Source: Simmondsia chinensis
Taxonomy: Eukaryota; Streptophyta; Magnoliopsida; Caryophyllales; Simmondsiaceae
Assembly (NCBI GenBank): GCA_018398585.1
Contig: JAGTTD010000010.1
Span: forward strand, 947,501-1,011,500
Direction of reading: 5' to 3'
Length of the DNA stretch: 64,000 nt
Shown: positions 58,401 through 64,000 of the stretch, piece by piece
Position numbering within the stretch: position 1 is the first letter of the stretch
Layout: the number at the start of each line of letters is the position of its first letter
The notes under the pieces: model-generated
Told to the model about the DNA's origin: nothing
The model's database searches: none
The model's input: the letters and a program-made list of their open reading frames with translations, nothing else
Program-made: the position numbers and the translations under genes

Positions 58401-60688
58401 TACGGTGGTGGTGGTGGGGCGAGGAGAGGTGTGGTGGTCTGGGTTAGGATGGGATGTGGGTGGCGGTGGTGGTGCCGGTGTGTGGGGGAGGACGGGGGTG
58501 GTGCGGTGGGTGTGGTAGAGCGGTGGGGTGGTCTGGGGATGGGGGTGGGGTGTATTGGAGCGTTGGGGTTGGTGGGAGGGCGAACAGGTGGGGGTAGTTT
58601 GTGGGTGGGTGGGGTGCTGTGGTGGAGCGATGGGGTTGGTTGCAGGGCGGCGAAGGCCGGTGGTGGAGGCCGGTGTTGGTGACTAGGGGTTGGAGGGCCG
58701 GGTAGGCATCGATGGAGGAGGGAGAGTGGAGGAGCAGGGGTAGGGGGTGGGATAGCAAAGGGTGTAGATAAATCAACAAGCTCTTAACGTGTTATTAACG
58801 AATTGTTCACAATTCTTACAAAGCGAACACCCTTATTTAAAATCAGCCCAATAAACTAATCAAGCCTGCTCGAACTAAGCTTGTTACTTATGGATCCCAC
58901 CAAATCAAACAGGAATGTCCCTTAAAGCAATTTCAAACACAAGTCATTTATCAAAAGCGTGATTCATTTGCATCCCTACATAAAAGACTTGCTTACAAGT
59001 ATACAGCAACTGAAAGACGAGCTTGTAAATATCACCAACTGATGCCCAAGTCTGGGGATAATACTACTAATGTTGAAGCAACATGACAAAAGGTCCTACG
59101 TTAGAATCCCCCACCCCAGTTACCCACCCAAAAAGCAACTGCAAAAGGCAAAGGAGAAAAGTCTAACCTGTCGAGCAAGTGAAGTCGCAACCATATTTGA
59201 AGTAGCAATTGAAAGGAACATGAATATATAACTCATATAATCACACAGTACAGTTCCAGGACCTGCCCATCAAAATCATACCACTACACTAATCAAATCA
59301 AACATTTCAAAACTAACCCACAAAAGATACCGTTTGGATCATTAAGAAAATTCAATTTCTTGATAACTCTACATGTAAACATATTTAAATTGTTTCACAT
59401 TAGAGTTAAGGACGAAAATAAATCAATATATAAACCCAATGAGCTACTCCATGCAATGTCAATTGGTTGCAAGATGGAATCTCACTTCAAAATTACAACC
59501 TAACATGCGAACTTGTTAAGAGTATAAAATCAATTATGAGCGTTCACTCATCAGTTTAAGCTTTTGGATAATGTTAGAGTGTAAAATCAACCATGAGCCT
59601 TCACTAATTAGCTTAAACTTTTGGATAATTGGTCTCTTGACATTGTATCAAAGCCTTTTGACCAATAAGTCACAAGTTCGAATCCCAACAACCATCATTT
59701 CAATATTAACATAATTTAAGCACAAGATGTGAAGCGAGTCTGCGTATTATCCACACTTCAAGCCCAGTGAAGATTTGTGCGATGGGGCATGTAGTAGTGT
59801 AATATCAATCCTAGACCTTCGCCCACCAACTTAAGCTTTTAGATCATTGATTCCTGATAGAGTATCAAGCCTGGTTAACCAAAAGGTCGTGAATTCGAAT
59901 CTCAATAACCCTCGCTTTCAATATTAACATAATTTAAGCACGGGGCATGACGTGGGCTTGTGGAATATCTATACTACAAGCCCAATGAGTATTTGCATGC
60001 GAGGGCATGTTAGGGTATAAATCAATCATGGGCCTTCACCTACTGGATTACTTTTAAGGTCTCCACACATGAGTTCAGTAAAATCCCACATAGGAATTGT
60101 GAGAAGAATAAATTATCATACAAGCTTAGTAGGTTACTACATTTAACGTCAAAATGGAACTCTAGTGGGGCTATACGTAAGAGCCAAGCCTAAAAATGCC
60201 CAGTGAAATTTGACAACTACTGTACCTAAAGCGGCAAGTTCAATCGAACTCCCTTGCGCAATAACAACGGTATCAATGAGACTCATCAACGGCCCACAAA
60301 TCCACAAACCCGTAGCCGGACCCGAAAACTTAACAATCTCAATAATTTGCTCCCTTAAGCTCTGATTCGCCAATTCATCGCTTTTTCCCTCAAAGATCTC
60401 AACTTTCTCTTCAATTTCAATCGATGAAGCAGACCCATTCGCATCGCTAGTTTCAGGTACAAATTCGTGAGCTTCCCCCGAAATTTGCTCGCTAGGATTA
60501 ATGCAGAAGAGTTTACGCGAATTTCTAGGGTTTGAGGATTTGAATTCCCGGAATCGGAGGCGAATTCCCAGGGAGAACCGATTGAAAGAAGCGGAAGCAT
60601 TGAGAGAAAGAGGGATTTGGCGGGAAATTAGGGTTTTGTGAGGGAATTGTAAGTGAGGAGACGTGAAAGCAAGGGATTTCACTTGCAT
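46429..60688 (-). CDS. DTX46: Plastid MATE-family transporter, EDS5/DETOXIFICATION-46 type
   Basis: Fourteen coding exons: 60688-60226, 59262-59168, 53726-53618, 53033-52978, 52671-52616, 52130-51992, 51677-51540, 51440-51372, 50533-50423, 49871-49743, 49444-49367, 48349-48278, 47623-47561, 46530-46429. The total is 1680 nt or 559 aa. The first about 70 residues are Ser/Arg-rich and acid-poor, fitting a plastid transit peptide. The MATE core follows with [70 protein letters not shown], and [19 protein letters not shown] near the end. Hydrophobic segments fit the family's 12 helices. Arabidopsis EDS5 exports isochorismate for salicylic acid synthesis and EDS5H is its close homologue; which role this gene has cannot be read from sequence. 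A decayed LINE lies in intron 2, same strand. No lesion was seen in the coding exons. Confidence 0.94.
47228..47344 (-). mobile_element. Tail-only retro-insert with target duplication
   Basis: CAACAACAACAATCCCAGTG, 'cttcaagggctcccgc', 'gctgccttaccccttcag' and 'aaggaaggctatgtccg'. Flanked by 'tatttagataatcaacc' at about 47210-47226 and 47345-47361. Confidence 0.87.
47402..47487 (+). mobile_element. Shortest tail insert (about 80 bp)
   Basis: 'agggtagtagccagaaagg', 'attacatacatctcaccc' and 'ctttggtgggagcccttg', without a TTG run. 'tatgcataatttata' (about 47392) and 'tatgcgtaatttata' (about 47487) flank it. Confidence 0.7.
47850..48103 (+). mobile_element. Recent 5'-truncated LINE tail insert, about 250 bp
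   Basis: After a CTT-rich start, it reads 'ttgcaggcactcaattactt', CAGGTTGAGGGTCCTCGG, GGCTGCGTACATCACC, 'gagccgcgaggcactggg' and a TTG end. 'tatattcaaaacttttat' flanks it (about 47833-47850 and 48104-48121). It lies in MATE intron 12. Confidence 0.88.
48430..48830. repeat. 'atttacgtggttcggcc' dispersed repeats
   Basis: Two related blocks (48465-48500 'gagatttatgtggtttgg'; 48660-48720 'atttacgtggttcggcc' plus 'ctacatgcaggagggaagc'), with a third at 53190-53350 ('gatttacatggcttggc', 'cctacatccaccgg'). This motif is frequent in plant introns; class undecided. Confidence 0.45.
50625..50840 (+). mobile_element. tRNA-derived SINE, family with 'tgctggggatg' end
   Basis: Box A-like GGTTGGCTCAAGTAGTAGG and box B-like GGGATCTGAATCC, followed by 'tagggccacccatagggt' and 'gatgtgactaggtgg'. 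Related to 51725-51935 and 53810-54060, all in MATE introns and all on the plus strand. Confidence 0.65.
50815..51310. mobile_element. GAGCTCGAGCC-rich dispersed element
   Basis: 'gatgtaagtgaacc' at one end and 'ggtttgcacccctac' at the other are inverted. Inside are 'cttaacgagccattaatt' and 'ctaatgaattgttcacg'. It lies in the MATE intron between exons 8 and 9. Confidence 0.55.
51725..51935 (+). mobile_element. tRNA-derived SINE, 'gggattagtcaaggtgc' family
   Basis: Degenerate box B 'aagttttaaatcctg', then 'gccctagcttacctt', 'ctagggattagtcaagg' and 'cctggacaccccggttacc' with an A-rich end. Same order at 53810-54060. Confidence 0.65.
52300..52565. mobile_element. GAGCTCGAGCC-rich dispersed element
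   Basis: 'aagcctaagtgcaccaatta', 'gagctcaatcctag' and '...tttgctcatttacaccccc'. It lies in the MATE intron between exons 5 and 6. Confidence 0.5.
53810..54060 (+). mobile_element. tRNA-derived SINE, 'ggattagtcgaggtgc' family
   Basis: 'ggcaagacacttataaatgg', box B-like GAGGTTCAAATCC, 'caacctaggattagtcgagg' and 'ccaattaccaaaagaaag' (A-rich end). It lies in MATE intron 2. Confidence 0.65.
54360..54627. mobile_element. GAGCTCGAGCC-rich element, left part, split by the LINE
   Basis: 'gttcaaactcgagcttgc' to 'gagccattaactagcc' on this side of the LINE. 'caagctcttaacgtgttatt', 'aacgaattgttcac' and 'gatccc...gcatccctac' at 58771-58985 continue it on the other side. An uninterrupted relative is at 50815-51310. 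Confidence 0.55.
54900..55015 (-). repeat. Short tandem repeat in the LINE 3'UTR
   Basis: Plus strand shows 'gatagagatagagg' then 'gggatagggatagggatag' and 'gagctagagataaagatg': hexamer-type repeats. RTE elements often carry simple repeats near the 3' end. Confidence 0.8.
55096..58119 (-). pseudogene. LINE endonuclease/reverse transcriptase ORF, four lesions
   Basis: Apurinic-type endonuclease (58119 to about 57400): [17 protein letters not shown] and GGDFNGHVG. Linker with a Trp/Cys-poor basic region follows (57318-56560). Reverse transcriptase (about 56530-55600): [33 protein letters not shown] and [11 protein letters not shown] (catalytic FADD). The C-terminal region includes [10 protein letters not shown] and [12 protein letters not shown]. 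Lesions seen: in-frame TAG at 57385-57387; a one-base loss near 56520 (after GRGKAVG); TGA at 56345-56347 where an Arg would fit; and a shift near 55950 after GSALSP. The element cannot make its protein as it stands. The ancestral copy may be recent, since all four lesions are single-base changes. Confidence 0.9.
58320..58765. repeat. GGT/GTG-rich low-complexity block at the LINE 5' end
   Basis: About 75% G+T on the plus strand, with long runs such as 'ggtggtggtggtg'. ORFs of 95 and 111 codons on either strand are composition artefacts. Read on the minus strand it would be a C-rich 5'UTR of the LINE. Confidence 0.6.
59510..60060 (+). repeat. tRNA-like tandem repeat, two to three units, in MATE intron 1
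   Basis: 'ttgacattgtatcaaagcc', 'gtcacaagttcgaatccc' and 'aatattaacataatttaagc' recur at about 59635, 59690, 59860, 59890 and 59930. Spacing about 210-250 bp. Confidence 0.7.
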
Positions 60689-60710
60689 TTTTACCCTCTC
60701 ACTGGTTTAC

Positions 60711-60742
<32 letters not shown>

Positions 60743-60790
60743 TTGGAGACGGAGGAGTGGAGATTTTCTATGGTATCATTTAGCAAAATA
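60689..60790 (-). promoter_or_regulatory. MATE 5' leader with (CT)n
   Basis: On the minus strand a CT dinucleotide run (GA on plus, 60715-60742) precedes AGGGTAAAAATGCAAG. CT-rich leaders near the start site are common in plants. No TATA box could be placed with confidence. Confidence 0.5.
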
Positions 60791-60859
60791 CGGTACGAAA
60801 ATTAAACGAGTTTAACATATATCTATATTATTCGATTATATGTAAAAATATTGGATAAG

Positions 60860-61515
60860 ATTATTTTTTATTGTAGCTATTCGGGTTTAGGATCTATTTA
60901 AGATTGCTTATCTCATATAATTTTTTTTTTTTTTAAGTAGTTTCTTAAGATTTGATGATGTTTAATAACTGTAAAAAAACTCTTTTTATTAAAAGTAGAA
61001 GTAAAAATTTGGTGCTTTTTCTTTTAAGCAGAAGTAAAAACTAAACGATTGAAAAAATTTACTTCAGGTACTCTTAAATTTGTTAATATATTTAAAAAAT
61101 AATTTATATATTTTATAAATAGTTTATATATTTTAAAAGTTATATTAAATATGAACAAAAATATTTTAATAATTAATAATATATTTATGATATTTAAAAA
61201 ATATTTTAAATGTATGAAAAAATTTTAAAATATTGAGAAATTTTTTTTAAAATATTTAGAATGATTAATGGGTGATTTTTTTTAACTATAAAAGGCTTAT
61301 GTTAGTATACTTGATGATAATTTTAAAAATAAAAAAACACATTTTTCAACACTTGACCCACACTCACAATGATACCATAAGCACTTCTTTACTGATTAGC
61401 CAAACACAAACTGTTTATTTGAAACAACAATTTTTATAAAAGTGATTTTATAATAAGTGCTTAAGAAAAAAACAGTTTTTTCACAGTGATACCAAGCAAG
61501 CCCTTAGTTGTTAAT
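60860..61515. other. AT-rich foldback-like sequence upstream of the MATE gene
   Basis: 'agcagaagtaaaaac' and 'cacttttataa'-type motifs in opposing orientation and 'accaagcaagcccttag' at one end resemble AT-rich MITEs of the 48945-49255 type. Boundaries unclear, no coding sequence. Confidence 0.4.
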
Positions 61516-61819
61516 TGTTAGCTGTCGTGTGAAATATTTTATGTAAATGTTTGATAAAATTAGATGTTCAGATTAATTGTTTGCTGTAAAGTGACTTAAA
61601 TAGACATAGGTGGGTGGGGGTGGCATTATCGTTGATGGTATTTTGATAATTAAAATAAACATTGCGTGTAAAATGATAACAAAATGTTTGCTATATAGAG
61701 TTTCGGAAGCCAACAGCTGCATTGTTTAGCTGGTCAAGATATTTATTCTGAAAGCTAAAAGTTACCGTAAAAGCTAACAAAATATATTTTACCAAGTAGG
61801 ACAACTAGCTATTTGACTT

Positions 61820-61985
61820 AAGAGGGTACCAATGTGCAAGCACCGGATCCCATTATAACTCCGAAATTAAGCGTGCTTGGGCGAGAGTTGTACCAAGATG
61901 GGTGACCTCGGGTTGGGCACCCTGAAGAGGGAAGGCCGTGTACATCCACCCCCCAGGTGGGGCACTGGGAATGTTGTTTTTTTGC
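61820..61985 (+). mobile_element. 5S rRNA-derived SINE with internal deletion
   Basis: GGGTACCAATGTGCAAGCAC, CGGATCCCATTATAACTCC, GAAATTAAGCGTGCTTGGGC, 'gagagttgtaccaagatggg' and 'tgacctc', then a jump to 'gggttgggcaccctgaag', the shortened tail and 'cactgggaatgttg'. Flanks 'acaactagctatttgact' (61801) and 'acaattagctatttgact' (61992). This is the best-preserved 5' half of the 5S head. Confidence 0.92.
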
Positions 61986-62279
61986 CTTTAGAACAATTAG
62001 CTATTTGACTAGTAAAAAAGTTAAAAGTAAAAAAAAAAATTATAACGAAACATGATTGCCAAACACAGCCTAAAAGTTTGTTGATTTGTAAAAATAAATG
62101 ATAGTGTTAGTTACATAAACAGTAGCAGAAACATTAAAAATAGTAAAATGGTAAGGTACAATCAATAGTTTTAGAGTTAACGTGATAAATTTAGCAAAAT
62201 ATGGATATTAATGTTTAATTTGGCCGTAGATATTGATTATTTGCAATTATCTTTCTTTTTTTAATAAAAATTATGAATA

Positions 62280-62440
62280 CAACAACAACAACGACAGGGG
62301 TAGTATCACAAGGACTCCCGCGTGTCGAGGGTCTGGGAGGGGTAGGATGTACACAGCTTTACCCCATCAAGGAGATACCCTAATTAGAGGTTGTTTTCGA
62401 TGACCCCTATCCTGAAAAACAAGAGGGCAAATAAAAAAAT
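62280..62440 (-). mobile_element. Tail-only retro-insert
   Basis: ACAACAACAACGACAGG, 'cacaaggactcccgcg', 'gagggtctgggaggggtagg', 'tgtacacagctttacccc' and 'gatgacccctatcctg'. 'atgaatac' lies on both sides (62271 and 62442). Confidence 0.82.
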
Positions 62441-62919
62441 ATGAATACTTGTTATAATACATGTGTTCTACGGATGGCTTCAAGAAAAACCTTTACTTCC
62501 GTATTATTGGTAATAGTACGTAAGCAGCCTTTTTAAAAGGAAAAGTGAGGATGCATGTCCAATATATGTATTATTTGCAAATTTTGCGAATAAAGCTCTG
62601 GTTTATTTACTCCATTCGTTCCATATATGAGTTTAATAAGAATCTAAAGTCTTACGTAACAAGAAATTAATATATAAAATTATTAACCTACCCATTTAAT
62701 GTCAATTTGTTTTACGATAAAAGCCTGTCCGGGTTTACATGTGATATGTGACATCTTTGTTGTTTTATTTGCTACAAGCTCTTTGTTCGAACTTATGTTT
62801 GATATGTTTTAGAGAGTTCGACACAACACATTCAGTTCGGTAAATGAAGAGTAATTCACTGGTTGATTTCCAATGTTTGTATACTTGTTTAAATTGTCTC
62901 GCATCTTTTTATTTATTTA

Positions 62920-63068
62920 TTTTTTTTTTTGGTCATAGAGGCACTTCCCTCACCGAGGGTTAGCCCATAAGGGGGGAGGGGGGATAGGGGAGGGGGATGG
63001 TGAGAATCGAACCCGGGATCACGGTGTAGCACGCCTGCTCTCCCAACCAGGTGAGCTCCCGGGAGACC
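62920..63068 (-). mobile_element. tRNA-derived SINE with A-rich tail
   Basis: Minus strand: CCGGGAGCTCACCTGGTTGG and GAGAGCAGG (box A), 'cccgggttcgattctcacc' (box B), a C-rich stretch, then 'ctatgaccaaaaaaaaaa'. 'cgcatcttttta' and 'cacatcttta' flank it. Confidence 0.8.
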
Positions 63069-63157
63069 CTCTCTCACATCTTTATTTTGATTTAAGTAGT
63101 TTATAATATATGTAAATTTATTAAAATTTGTCATTTATTTTCTCTTTTATTTAAAAC

Positions 63158-63243
63158 AACAACAATAACAACAATAATTCTAGTGTCATAAAGGCTCCCG
63201 AATACACAGGGTTCGGGGCGTGTATGTACGCAGCCTTTCCCCT
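63158..63243 (-). mobile_element. Short tail-only retro-insert (about 86 bp)
   Basis: ACAACAACAATAACAACAAT, 'aaaggctcccgaatacac', 'gggttcggggcg' and GTACGCAGCC, truncated at 'tttcccctta'. 'tcttttatttaaaacaa' on both sides (63141-63157 and about 63246-63262). Confidence 0.87.
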
Positions 63244-63721
63244 TATCTTTTATTTAAAACAAATTACAATATTTTTTTTCGTGATAAAATTGGTTTCTCG
63301 TATAAAAATAAGAAAAAGGGGGGACCTTGTAATGAAATAAGTATGTACTTACTATTTTGAACAAACGAGAAGTTTAGCGACCAATTTAAACAAATTTTAA
63401 AATAGTAGGGATAATTTTGAACAAAAAACGAATAAGGAACCAATTTAAATAAATTAAACGAGAAAGTCCCAATGGGATTGGTAAATACAATGACAGACAT
63501 GTGTTTTTTCTAAGAGGTACAACATATATATTTTTTATGTCAATATCATCAAATATTCTGTATATTAATATAAAAATTTATTAAATTCTGATAAAAACAC
63601 ACACAAAACATGCAAATATCACATTAATATTTTTCAAAAGAAATCCATTCAATTTCAACTGATGATATATTTTAAAAATTTTAAATATAAATATAAAAAT
63701 TTTAAATATTATGCATTTTAT

Positions 63722-63970
63722 AACAACAACAACAACAACATATCCAGTGCCTCAAGAGCTTCCACATAAGAGGGGTTGAGGATGTACGGAGCCTTACTCA
63801 TTAGAGTATAATCCTGCCAAGAGGCTATTTCCGAATATCTCTAACCTTATAAGGTTGGCAACACAAGGACTTCCGATGAGGTCACCCGGCCTGGTACTAC
63901 TCTTGTCCAAGCACACTTAACTATAGAGTTCTAATAGGATCCGATGCTTTAGTACCTAGTAAATGAACCC
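63722..63970 (-). mobile_element. 5S rRNA-derived SINE, full length
   Basis: (CAA)6, 'ccagtgcctcaagagcttcc', 'gtacggagccttactc', 'gaggctatttccgaat', 'aaccttataaggttggcaac' (head-tail junction), then the 5S part reversed: 'ggtactactcttgtcc', 'aagcacacttaact' and 'gttctaataggatccgatgc'. Flanks 'aaatattatgcattttataa' (about 63703) and 'aaatattaagcatttgataa' (about 63972). Confidence 0.92.
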
Positions 63971-64000
63971 TAAATATTAAGCATTTGATAATAAATATTA

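Larger units (their letters stand above)
54628..58770 (-). mobile_element. RTE-like non-LTR retrotransposon (LINE), decayed, about 4.1 kb
   Basis: Order on the minus strand: GC-rich 5' part (58770-58140), one long ORF region (58119-55096) with endonuclease then reverse transcriptase, and a 3'UTR with 'gggata' repeats (54900-55010). The shared 130-bp tail (54785-54656) and (TTG)n (54655-54628) follow. No separate gag-like ORF with zinc knuckles was seen, which fits the RTE type. The tail is the one found on all the small inserts of this window. It lies in MATE intron 2, same strand as the gene, inside a GAGCTCGAGCC-rich element. I could not define a clean target duplication, so the 5' boundary is approximate. 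Confidence 0.88.

Noticed and set aside
58395..58779. Gly/Arg-rich (95 aa) and Pro/His-rich (111 aa) ORFs
   Set aside because: Low-complexity GGT/GTG sequence open in several frames; no domain or start context.
61820..63970. Cassandra-type TRIM elements (5S in LTRs)
   Set aside because: No pair of direct terminal repeats, no primer-binding site or polypurine tract, and the element ends in (TTG)n with a duplication; a SINE fits better.

Overview
The window is nuclear DNA of a flowering plant, most likely a eudicot with a medium to large genome. It carries three plant housekeeping-type genes, all on the minus strand, with many GT-AG introns inflated by transposons, plus one tRNA gene. AT-rich intergenic sequence is packed with non-autonomous elements. 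I see no bacterial, organellar or viral genes and no CRISPR array.

Layout. (1) 412-6038: coatomer subunit alpha, 4 coding exons, 1219 aa, with 5' and 3' leader/trailer introns. (2) 7,000-11,600: intergenic, SINE-, LINE- and MITE-rich. (3) 11645-31027: kinesin of the plant KIN-7D/M type, 24 coding exons, 1053 aa, motor domain first and a C-terminal RING finger last. (4) 31,960-46,400: gene-poor, holding hAT-type MITEs with 8-bp target duplications, several retro-inserts and a tRNA-Pro(CGG) gene at 44397-44468. (5) 46429-60688: plastid MATE transporter of the EDS5/DETOXIFICATION-46 type, 14 coding exons, 559 aa, with a decayed RTE-like LINE in intron 2. (6) 60,700-64,000: upstream region with more SINEs. 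For all three genes I joined exons by hand at GT-AG sites. Phases close exactly and the totals match the family lengths.

The most unusual content is a linked retrotransposon system. About two dozen insertions end in the same roughly 130-bp segment followed by (TTG)n. The same segment is the 3' end of the LINE at 54628-58770 and of a second, 5'-truncated LINE copy at 28443-28982 with an 18-bp perfect target duplication. At least seven insertions carry at their 5' end a recognisable plant 5S rRNA gene fragment, including its internal promoter, fused almost directly to the LINE tail. They look like a 5S rRNA-derived SINE family mobilised by the resident LINE. Several other insertions are nothing but 80-150 bp of the tail flanked by target duplications.

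The three protein genes do not form a pathway: COPI vesicle coat, a microtubule motor, and a plastid-envelope exporter. Their neighbourhood is nevertheless notable, because from memory Arabidopsis has the same three gene types close together (AT2G21390, AT2G21380, AT2G21340) with a partial duplicate on chromosome 4 (KIN7D near EDS5).
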